Shown here in pieces: positions 17,752-25,125 of a stretch of DNA of 64,000 bases. The notes under the pieces are model-generated. The model searched no databases, was not told the DNA's origin, and saw nothing but the letters and a program-made list of their open reading frames with translations. Within the stretch, counting starts at the first letter, position 1, and every line of letters starts with the position of its first letter. Origin of the DNA: Pseudarcicella hirudinis (GTDB taxonomy: Bacteria; Bacteroidota; Bacteroidia; Cytophagales; Spirosomataceae); contig NZ_FOXH01000001.1 in the NCBI RefSeq assembly GCF_900115665.1, positions 115,777 through 179,776 of the forward strand. The letters are read 5' to 3'. The position numbers and the translations under genes are program-made.

Positions 17752-19131
17752 ATGAATACTGAAATCCTTTCCCGCATTCAGTTTGCCTTTACAATAGCCT
17801 TTCATTACATCTATCCGCCTCTTAGCATTGGCCTGGGCATTGTGCTTGTCATTATGGAAGGAATGTATCTGAAAACCGGAAAAATAATTTATGAGCAAAT
17901 GACCAGGTTCTGGATCAGAATATTTGCCTTAATTTTCGGGATTGGTGTAGCAACCGGAATTGTGATGGAATTTGAGTTCGGGACTAACTGGGCTGTGTAT
18001 TCGAGATATGTTGGTGATGTTTTTGGAAGTGCGCTGGCGGCAGAAGGCATTTTTGCTTTCGCATTAGAGTCAGGATTCTTAGGAATACTGATTTTTGGCT
18101 GGAACCGGGTAAGCAGCAGGGTACATTTCTTCTCCACGATTATGGTAGCCCTGGGTTCTATGTTTTCTGCCATTTGGATTGTAGTAGCAAATTCCTGGCA
18201 GCAGACCCCGGCAGGTTTCAGAATAGAGGGAGAGGGGCTGAAAGCCAGAGCAGTTATCACTGATTTCTGGGAGATGGTCTTCAACCCTTCAAGTATGGAC
18301 AGGCTTTCTCACGCAATTATCGGTTCATTTTTAGCAGGCTCTTTTCTGGTTTTAAGCGTAAATGCCTATTATATTCTTCGTAAAAAACACCTTGAAATTG
18401 CCAAAGCAGGCTTTAAAATTGCCTTAACCGTGGCAACAGCAGCCTCCTTGCTTCAATTATTTACCGGACATCATTCGGCAGATGGGGTTGCTAAAAATCA
18501 GCCTGCCAAACTGGCTGCCTTTGAGGGACATTTTGATTCACTGGCGGTGGCAGATATGTACCTGCTAGGTTGGGTAGATGCAAAGAAACAGGAAGTTTCG
18601 GGGTTGAAAATCCCGGGAGGGCTGACTTTTCTGCTGCATCAGGATTTTAAGACTCCTGTGAAAGGGTTAAACGCAATTCCTGAAAAAGACCGGCCTACTG
18701 CGGTGAATTTCGTCTTCCAGATGTACCATATCATGATTTCAATTGGTATGATCCTCATTGGCCTTACTCTTCTGGCTTCTTTTCTGCTCTGGAAAGGAAA
18801 ACTTTTCGAACAGCGATGGCTTTTGCATATCTTCGCCTGGGCAGTGTTATTGCCACAGATCGGTAATCAGGTAGGCTGGTATGCCGCTGAAGTTGGTCGC
18901 CAGCCCTGGGTGGTTTACGGACTTTTAAGAACCTCAGATGCTCTTTCTCAATCTTTGAGAGCCGAGCAGGTTGTTTTTTCCCTGATTCTCTTTACACTGG
19001 TTTATATATTATTGTTTTGCCTGTTTTTATATCTTTTGAATAAAAAAATCAAACACGGTCCTGTCGATACGCATATGCACATAGAGGAAGTTCCGGAATC
19101 TTCAAAAAGAGATAATCCGATTCTGGATTAG
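17752..19131 (+). CDS. cydA: Cytochrome bd ubiquinol oxidase subunit I
   Basis: A 459-residue, roughly nine-span membrane protein. The ATG at 17752 gives the family N-terminus MNTEILSRIQFAFTIAFHY; the longer frame is dismissed. The haem-ligand histidine near residue 18 (FHYIYPPLS), the C-terminal GRQPWVVYGLLRT signature and a short Q-loop identify CydA of the compact type. With CydB it oxidises quinol and reduces O2 to water using haems b and d, supporting growth at low oxygen. cydB follows after 53 bases. Confidence 0.95.
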   Translation: MNTEILSRIQFAFTIAFHYIYPPLSIGLGIVLVIMEGMYLKTGKIIYEQMTRFWIRIFALIFGIGVATGIVMEFEFGTNWAVYSRYVGDVFGSALAAEGIFAFALESGFLGILIFGWNRVSSRVHFFSTIMVALGSMFSAIWIVVANSWQQTPAGFRIEGEGLKARAVITDFWEMVFNPSSMDRLSHAIIGSFLAGSFLVLSVNAYYILRKKHLEIAKAGFKIALTVATAASLLQLFTGHHSADGVAKNQPAKLAAFEGHFDSLAVADMYLLGWVDAKKQEVSGLKIPGGLTFLLHQDFKTPVKGLNAIPEKDRPTAVNFVFQMYHIMISIGMILIGLTLLASFLLWKGKLFEQRWLLHIFAWAVLLPQIGNQVGWYAAEVGRQPWVVYGLLRTSDALSQSLRAEQVVFSLILFTLVYILLFCLFLYLLNKKIKHGPVDTHMHIEEVPESSKRDNPILD

Positions 19132-19184
19132 CGGTTTTTGGGCAACAGCAGAAAGATATTTAAACCAATAAAAGACAATTATTT

Positions 19185-20219
19185 ATGGAAACAATATTTG
19201 GTTTACCCCTTCCGACACTTTGGTTTTTAGTGGTAGGAGGCGTTTTTAGTGGTTATGCTATCCTGGATGGTTTTGATTTGGGAGCTGGGGCATTGCACCT
19301 GTTTTTCAAGAAAGAAGAAAGCAGAAGGATTGCTTTGAATGCAATTGGCCCTGTTTGGGATGGAAATGAAGTCTGGTTGGTTATAGGAGGCGGAGCACTT
19401 TTTGCCGGATTTCCGGTGGTTTATGCTACAGTCTTCTCGGCATTTTATGAGCTTTTTATGGTTTTTCTGGTGATGCTGATTTTCAGGGCTATTTCTATAG
19501 AATTTCGTTCAAAAGAACCTATGATCTGGTGGAGAAAAATGTGGGATATCAGTTACAGTGTTTCCAGCATTATCATTGCACTTTCCCTGGGTCTGGTTCT
19601 GGGAAATATTATTCAGGGTTTTGCCATTGATAAAAATTATGTTTATCAAGGTACTTTTCTGGACTTTTTTAATCCTTATGCGATCCTGATTTCTGTGACC
19701 ACACTGGCACTTTTTATGATGCACGGAGCGATTTATCTGGTGATGAAAACAGAAAACCGTCTTTATGCCAAACTGACTATTCTGGTAAAAAATACGACAA
19801 TTTTCTTTGTAATGATGTTTGCGCTGACTTCTGTAACAACCTTGCTTTTTGTACCGCATATGGTGGCAAGGTATAAAGAAGTGCCTTATATGTTCGGATT
19901 TCCGGTATTGGCTATTCTTGCAGTTGCAAATATTACCCGCCAGATTTCGAAACGGAAATACAGAGCTGCTTTCTTCTCTTCAGCTATGGTTACGGCGATA
20001 TTGATGGTGCTGGTTGCAGTGGGATTGTTTCCTAATATTGTACTTTCCACGATCGACCCGGATTTGCATATAACTGTATTCAATGGTGCCTCTACAGATA
20101 AATCACTGAAAATCATGCTTACTTTTGCTGCAATCGGAGTGCCGCTCGTGGGTGTTTATACCAGTTTTGTATTCTGGACTTTCAGAGGAAAAGTGAAATT
20201 GGATGAGACAAGTTATTGA
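19185..20219 (+). CDS. cydB: Cytochrome bd ubiquinol oxidase subunit II
   Basis: A 344-residue polytopic membrane protein starting METIFGLPLPTLWFLVVGGV, with the CydB signature GYAILDGFDLGAG and WDGNEVWLVIGGGALFAGFP. It forms the heterodimer with CydA. No CydX-like small subunit is apparent; the acetyltransferase gene begins 25 bases after the stop. Confidence 0.95.
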   Translation: METIFGLPLPTLWFLVVGGVFSGYAILDGFDLGAGALHLFFKKEESRRIALNAIGPVWDGNEVWLVIGGGALFAGFPVVYATVFSAFYELFMVFLVMLIFRAISIEFRSKEPMIWWRKMWDISYSVSSIIIALSLGLVLGNIIQGFAIDKNYVYQGTFLDFFNPYAILISVTTLALFMMHGAIYLVMKTENRLYAKLTILVKNTTIFFVMMFALTSVTTLLFVPHMVARYKEVPYMFGFPVLAILAVANITRQISKRKYRAAFFSSAMVTAILMVLVAVGLFPNIVLSTIDPDLHITVFNGASTDKSLKIMLTFAAIGVPLVGVYTSFVFWTFRGKVKLDETSY

Positions 20220-20244
20220 TTTTTCATAGTGAGGAGACAAACAG

Positions 20245-20775
20245 ATGGACATTATTTTAGAAACACCAAGATTGCTGCTAAGAGAATTACAGCTTTCGGA
20301 TGATACAGGAATGTTTGAATTGGATGCTGATCCGGAGGTTCACGAATTTCTGGGAAAAACACCTGTTTTGACCATAGAGGAAAGTCGGGAGGTAATACTG
20401 TTTATCAGAGAACAATACGTTTCAAACGGGGTAGGCAGCTGGGCTGTTATTGAAAAGGAAACCAATTCATTTGTAGGATGGGCAGGATTGAAACTGGTGA
20501 AAAATCCGGTAAATTCTCATAGTAATTTTTATGATTTAGGGTATAGATTTATCCGGAAATACTGGGGATTGGGTTATGCCACTGAAATTACCAAAGCAAT
20601 TCTGACGTACGGATTTGAGGTATTGCAACTTCAGGAAATCTATGCCATGACAGAACATGGAAATTCCGGATCAGAGAAAGTACTGGAAAAATCCGGTTTT
20701 GTATTTCAGGAATCCTTTGAACTGGATGAGGTAGAACATCTTTGGTTTAAAAAGGAAACGGGTCAACACCAGTAA
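20245..20775 (+). CDS. GNAT-family N-acetyltransferase (RimJ/RimL-like)
   Basis: A 176-residue protein beginning ILETPRLLLREL, typical of RimJ/RimL-type GNAT enzymes, with the acetyl-CoA loop region RKYWGLGYATEITKA and the C-terminal NSGSEKVLEKSGF. It transfers acetyl from acetyl-CoA to an unknown amine or protein N-terminus in the cytoplasm. Only 25 bases from cydB, so probably read through from the cyd promoter. Confidence 0.85.
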   Translation: MDIILETPRLLLRELQLSDDTGMFELDADPEVHEFLGKTPVLTIEESREVILFIREQYVSNGVGSWAVIEKETNSFVGWAGLKLVKNPVNSHSNFYDLGYRFIRKYWGLGYATEITKAILTYGFEVLQLQEIYAMTEHGNSGSEKVLEKSGFVFQESFELDEVEHLWFKKETGQHQ

Positions 20776-20795
20776 AAATAAAACACAGAATCTTA

Positions 20796-20835
20796 TGAAT
20801 TACAGGTATGGTTGTCCGGCCATACCAGTAATTCA
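20796..20835. terminator. Hairpin between convergent genes
   Basis: A 16-bp stem with one mismatch (20796-20811 with 20820-20835) and an 8-base loop between the convergent acetyltransferase and RDD-tail genes. There is no clear T-tract, so the call rests on stem length and position. Confidence 0.5.
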
Positions 20836-20846
20836 CTCCGGAAAAG

Positions 20847-21197
20847 CTATAAATCCTGCCCGATGGAAGAAGTCTGCATCTGCATATTACTGTCTGAACG
20901 ATAAACCATCTTTATTTTTCCGGAAAAAGTTTTCTCAGGAAAAATTCCGTATATGATTGGAGTCACCATGCTTTTAAGTTCCTTCGCCTGACTGTCATCT
21001 TCCAGATAGTTCTTTTTCAGAAACAGGATAACAGATACGTATTTCAGATTCTTGTTTACTATTTTATCATACACTTTTACATCTGCTGTCAGATAGTCTC
21101 CGAGACTATCAGTAAGCACTTTTTCAGTGGCTTTGCTGCTTTGCAGGTTAAAAGAAGATTCAACATAGGTAATATTATTGTCTAAGGACTTTTGCAA
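20847..21197 (-). CDS. Probable detached C-terminal part of the RDD-family protein
   Basis: A 116-residue frame overlapping the end of the upstream RDD gene by 16 bases in the -1 frame. It is soluble, with no signal peptide, and contains SSFNLQSSKATEKVLTDSLG. Read back through the overlap, this frame continues as YFLQKSLDNN, which joins naturally to the last membrane span of the RDD protein if one T is restored in a T5 run. I infer one gene of about 298 codons broken by a single-base deletion (real or an assembly error), rather than an independent gene. From memory, related proteins carry this tail fused. Confidence 0.6.
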   Translation of the reverse strand: MQKSLDNNITYVESSFNLQSSKATEKVLTDSLGDYLTADVKVYDKIVNKNLKYVSVILFLKKNYLEDDSQAKELKSMVTPIIYGIFPEKTFSGKIKMVYRSDSNMQMQTSSIGQDL

Positions 21198-21730
21198 AAA
21201 GTAAAAAGGGCTGGCAAAAGCAGCATAATCAGGTAAGCAAGTACTATGGCAAGTCCTGTTTTTATCAAATCGGGTTTGGGCTGATTGGTCTCCGGATCAA
21301 ATAATGCCACTTTGGTACCGGCGACAATATCTCCCAAACGCCTTTCAGGGTTTATCACCACGAAAATGACTTCTATCGGCCAAATGATGCAAAAAATATT
21401 TCTGACCAGGCATCTGAAAGGAGAAGCAACTTCTCCGGTGACATTATTAACTACCTGCATTTTTGTTACCAGCTTTCCGACACTTCTGCCATTGATACTA
21501 TCTTTACAAAGGTAAAGAGCAAAGCCCAAAAGGCTCAGAAACATGAATTTTCCGAAAAAATTGACCTGATTTTGTTCATGAGTTACCTCAAATGCTTTTG
21601 CAAAATTTACCACCATTCCGGGAACCGCAAAAATCATGGCGATCATGGTCATGATAAAATGATCCAGAATCATAGACCCGAGGCGCGCACCTGCCTCTAC
21701 TTTCTGCTCTTTTACAAATACTAATGGCAT
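21182..21730 (-). CDS. RDD-family membrane protein (probably truncated by frameshift)
   Basis: A 182-residue protein with three to four hydrophobic segments and the RDD hallmarks: Arg in GARLGSMILDHF with its Asp, then NGRSVGKLVTKMQVV and RRLGDIVAGTKV. RDD proteins are small membrane proteins of mostly unknown function, some linked to cation transport. The frame stops just after the last membrane segment (LLLPALFTFCKSP), and the missing soluble tail continues in the next frame, so it is probably broken. Confidence 0.75.
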   Translation of the reverse strand: MPLVFVKEQKVEAGARLGSMILDHFIMTMIAMIFAVPGMVVNFAKAFEVTHEQNQVNFFGKFMFLSLLGFALYLCKDSINGRSVGKLVTKMQVVNNVTGEVASPFRCLVRNIFCIIWPIEVIFVVINPERRLGDIVAGTKVALFDPETNQPKPDLIKTGLAIVLAYLIMLLLPALFTFCKSP

Positions 21731-21788
21731 AGGATGAATAGATTTTCTGATTTAAAAATAGAGTGTTATTTATGTTGGTACAAATATT

Positions 21789-22634
21789 TTAGTGTACTAA
21801 ATCTTTATAACCGATTATTGAAATACCCTTTTGTCTGATGTATTCCTTTATTTTCGGATTTGTATACAGGTCAGTAACTCCCTGTCTGTCGCTGGCAACA
21901 TTTTCATAGCCGATGTGATGAATTGCTTTAACCTCGTCATTATCGAATCCCGGATGGTCGACAAAGAGATACGTTTTGCCTTTTTCTAATTTGTCCAGCA
22001 TCTTCATAAAGCTTTGCACTTTGTCGTCTGCCGTTTTGTTGGGCCCGACATATCCGATATAACTAACCTGATAATCAGCAAGGTCTATGTCTATTTTGTA
22101 TTCTTTTGCCAGTTTTTTCGTCAGGTCTCTTACTTCAGTGGTAAGATTGGTGCAGTTCATATGCGAGGAAATATGACTGATCTGCGGGATTTTCCTGAGT
22201 GCCAGTTCAATCTGAGCACGAAACTCTTTCTCAATATCCTGAATTTTCCAGTCATTTTCGCTGATTGACAAACGGGGATAGTTTTTGTTTGGGAAAACCA
22301 TTGGGTAGAAATACCCGTCTTTGTCTCTTAAACTCGGACAATCTGATACGGGTCTCCATTTTATATTATCCCATTCGCTGGTGATAGCCAGGTGAATCCC
22401 GACATCAATTCCCGGATTTTTTTCCAGCATTTTTACTGCTTCCGGAAACCAGGGAGAAGGCACAATTACTTCGATAGAGCTTTCTATCCCCTCCTTAAAA
22501 GATTTAATAATTGCTTCATTTCCTGCATGAGAATAACCCATGTCATCTCCCCGGACAATTAATCTCGGAGACTGAGCCAGTGCCGAATTTACAGTAATGA
22601 TTAATAGGAGGAGTAATCCGTTTATTTTCTTCAT
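21789..22634 (-). CDS. Secreted YdjC/ChbG-family carbohydrate deacetylase
   Basis: A 281-residue protein. The start at 22634 gives a clean signal peptide (MKKINGLLLLL...ALAQ), so the 20 extra upstream codons are dropped. The metal-binding GDDMGYSHAGN opens the domain, followed by VGIHLAITSEW, HISSHMNC and FVDHPGF, the conserved Asp/His positions of the family. The family removes acetyl groups from N-acetylated sugars such as chito-oligosaccharides; the exported location suggests extracytoplasmic polysaccharide as substrate. It stands alone, divergent from the DinB-fold gene. Confidence 0.88.
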   Translation of the reverse strand: MKKINGLLLLLIITVNSALAQSPRLIVRGDDMGYSHAGNEAIIKSFKEGIESSIEVIVPSPWFPEAVKMLEKNPGIDVGIHLAITSEWDNIKWRPVSDCPSLRDKDGYFYPMVFPNKNYPRLSISENDWKIQDIEKEFRAQIELALRKIPQISHISSHMNCTNLTTEVRDLTKKLAKEYKIDIDLADYQVSYIGYVGPNKTADDKVQSFMKMLDKLEKGKTYLFVDHPGFDNDEVKAIHHIGYENVASDRQGVTDLYTNPKIKEYIRQKGISIIGYKDLVH

Positions 22635-22893
22635 AGCTGGTTTGGTTTTAACATTACATGTGGAAATAATTGCCTGCAATTTAAAGGAAAACATGAATAT
22701 TTTTTGTCTTCATTAGCCTGTAAACCGGAAATAATAAATTTTGCAGAAAACGGACTTTTTGCTGATTAATAAGAATGAATAAAACAGGCTTCAGACTTCA
22801 GGTAAAATTCTGTAAAAAGCTGAAACACTGCTGACATACTGCTGTCATATCCGGCTGTTTACTTTGTATCGTCAAACAAAAAAACTTACAGCT

Positions 22894-23391
22894 ATGGCAA
22901 TGATTCCTTTATTAGTCAAAGAAATGGAGCAGGAAGCTCAGACTACCAGAAAGATGCTCTCAATTATTCCAAACGATAAATTCGATTGGCGTCCTCATCC
23001 TAAAAGTATGACCATCCGTAGTTTATCAACGCATATTGCGGAACTACCAACCATGATTACTCTGGCTGTTACCACAGATGTTCTTGATTTTGGCGGGGGA
23101 GATTTTAAACAGGAGGTTTTAAATAACAGAGAAGAGGTATTGTCATTTTTCGAAAAAGCGCTGGAAGACAGCAAGGCTCAGCTTTCTGTTACGCCTGAAG
23201 AAAGACTTGAAGAAGAATGGACGATGAGAAACGGAGACGAGATTTATTTCACGATGACAAAAGCTGAGGTAATCCGCATGATTTTCTGTCAGATTGTTCA
23301 CCATAGAGCTCAATTGGGGGTATTTCTTCGTTTACTGGATATTCCTATTCCGGGAAGTTATGGACCGAGTGCTGATGAAATGGGTTTATAA
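22894..23391 (+). CDS. DinB-fold (DfsB-like) metal-binding protein
   Basis: A 165-residue four-helix protein; the ATG at 22894 (MAMIPLLVKEME) is preferred to an upstream start inside the untranslated leader. Three histidines sit at the spacing of the DinB superfamily: the H in LSTHIAELP, the H in FDWRPHPKS region and the pair in QIVHHRAQLGVFLR. The family comprises metal-dependent thiol transferases and stress proteins (unrelated to DNA polymerase IV). Substrate unknown. A hairpin follows the stop. Confidence 0.85.
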   Translation: MAMIPLLVKEMEQEAQTTRKMLSIIPNDKFDWRPHPKSMTIRSLSTHIAELPTMITLAVTTDVLDFGGGDFKQEVLNNREEVLSFFEKALEDSKAQLSVTPEERLEEEWTMRNGDEIYFTMTKAEVIRMIFCQIVHHRAQLGVFLRLLDIPIPGSYGPSADEMGL

Positions 23392-23398
23392 TTTTAAA

Positions 23399-23429
23399 AA
23401 AGGGCTTTTCCGGAAGAGAGAAGCCCTTT
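23399..23429. terminator. Bidirectional hairpin terminator
   Basis: AAAGGGCTT (23399-23407) pairs with AAGCCCTTT (23421-23429) between the convergent DinB-fold and mgtE genes. Confidence 0.7.
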
Positions 23430-23465
23430 GATATTTGGGGTAAAATCAATTATTCCACATTCTTT

Positions 23466-24833
23466 TTACAGTAACGTTCCTTTAAAAAATAGAAATGCTA
23501 TGCTAAAATAGATAATCAATCCTGTTACATCTACAAGGGTTGCTACAAAAGGAGCAGAAGAAGTGGCAGGGTCGGCCCCAGCTTTTTTCAGAATTAATGG
23601 CAGCATTGAACCCGAAATAGTGCCCCATAAAACAACACCTACCAGAGAGAACATTACTGTAAAAGCGACCAGTAACCAATGTGCCCCGTAAATATTGCTG
23701 AATAAAGTCCAGGCAGCAATTCTGATAAATCCGATTATTCCTAAAACCATTCCCAGGAAGACTCCTGACATAATTTCCCGGCGCATGACTTTCCACCAGT
23801 CTTTCAGCGTAATTTCTCCCAGTGCCATTGCTCTGATAATCAGCGTTGACGCCTGTGATCCTGAATTTCCACCACTTGAAATAATCAGTGGAACGAACAG
23901 TGCCAATACCACCGCTTTAGAGATTTCATCTTCAAAATACCCCATAGCAGTTGCCGTAAGCATTTCTCCGATAAATAGAACGATAAGCCAGCCTGCTCTT
24001 TTTTTCATCAGTTCAAGAAAAGGCGTTTGCATGTAGGGTTCATCCAAAACTTCTGTACCCCCGATTTTATGAATGTCTTCCGTATCTTCCTTCTCTGCCA
24101 GACGCAACACATCATCTATCGTTACAATTCCCAGCAGAATGCCGTTTGCATCTGTTACAGGAAGGGCAAATCGGTTGTTTTTCCGGAAAATACTGATCGC
24201 AACCTCCTCATCATCAGTTACAAGCAGATTGAGAAAACGATTGTCCATAATATCAGAAATCTTTTTGGAAGGATGCACAAAAAGAATTTCCCTGATTCTT
24301 ACATCATCTATAAGCTTCCCGGTCTCATCAATTACATAAATGACATTCACAGTTTCTGAATCATTCCCGTTTTCGCGTACATAGTTCAGCGTTTCCAGAA
24401 TAGTCCAGTCTTTTCTTACGGCGATATAATCCGGAGTCATCAATCTGCCGACACTTTGTTCGGGATATCCTAAGAGAGAAAGCGTAATTTTTCGTTCTTC
24501 CTCCGAAAGAAGTTTGATGAATTCCTTTACAGTATGTCCGGGCATTTCTTCCAGAAATGCGGTCCTGTCATCAGGAGGTAAATCATTTAAAAGCCGGGCA
24601 ACTTTTTCTCCGGGTAATTCCTTCAATAAAGTCTGCTGAGCTTTAAAATCCAGGAATTTGAAAGTTTTCAAGGCCAAAGGAGGATAAAGTGTATCAAAAA
24701 CAGTAGTCTGGTGCTGATGCGGTAGTTTTTCAATAGAATCTACCAGGTCATTGAGATTCAATGAATTAGTGTAATCAGTTAATTGAAGCTGGTCATTCTC
24801 AGAGATAAGATATTTGAGCTGTTCCAATACCAT
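23466..24833 (-). CDS. mgtE: Magnesium transporter MgtE
   Basis: A 455-residue protein with the MgtE order: N-terminal helical superhelix domain (about 1-125, containing LPPDDRTAFLEEMPG), two CBS domains (about 130-255), a plug helix and five C-terminal membrane spans with SGGNSGSQAST and GADPATSSAPFVATLVDV, the pore signatures. It is a Mg2+-gated inner-membrane Mg2+ channel in which the cytosolic CBS domains sense Mg2+. Monocistronic. The 292 bases up to the mprF start hold no visible gene and no recognised Mg2+ riboswitch. Confidence 0.95.
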   Translation of the reverse strand: MVLEQLKYLISENDQLQLTDYTNSLNLNDLVDSIEKLPHQHQTTVFDTLYPPLALKTFKFLDFKAQQTLLKELPGEKVARLLNDLPPDDRTAFLEEMPGHTVKEFIKLLSEEERKITLSLLGYPEQSVGRLMTPDYIAVRKDWTILETLNYVRENGNDSETVNVIYVIDETGKLIDDVRIREILFVHPSKKISDIMDNRFLNLLVTDDEEVAISIFRKNNRFALPVTDANGILLGIVTIDDVLRLAEKEDTEDIHKIGGTEVLDEPYMQTPFLELMKKRAGWLIVLFIGEMLTATAMGYFEDEISKAVVLALFVPLIISSGGNSGSQASTLIIRAMALGEITLKDWWKVMRREIMSGVFLGMVLGIIGFIRIAAWTLFSNIYGAHWLLVAFTVMFSLVGVVLWGTISGSMLPLILKKAGADPATSSAPFVATLVDVTGLIIYFSIAFLFFKGTLL

Positions 24834-25125
24834 AAGATCAAAATTTTAGGTTCTCAGATTAAAGATTCTTACCTTAAATATATTCTTTTTACAGCCATCG
24901 GGCTTGAAAGAAACAAGTTGAAATAATCTGTGAACGGGTTGAGTTTTTATTAATTTAAAGAGATAATCATCGATTTGAACCGGAAAATAATCAAAGGTTT
25001 AATCCTTTTACTATATTTCTGCATCATAGTCAAAGAAAGGAAAATGAAAGCTAAAAACCGCTTGAATTTTGCTAAATTATTGTGAATTTTTTAAATTGGA
25101 GTATTTACTCAGAACCTTGAATTAT

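Noticed and set aside
22894..23391. DinB-fold gene taken as DNA polymerase IV
   Set aside because: The name is shared but the sequence is the small metal-binding DinB/DfsB fold; the real Y-family polymerase is at 50539-51726.
24834..25125. Possible Mg2+ riboswitch upstream of mgtE
   Set aside because: I could not find the conserved helices of the M-box or related motifs by eye; only A+T-rich sequence is evident.
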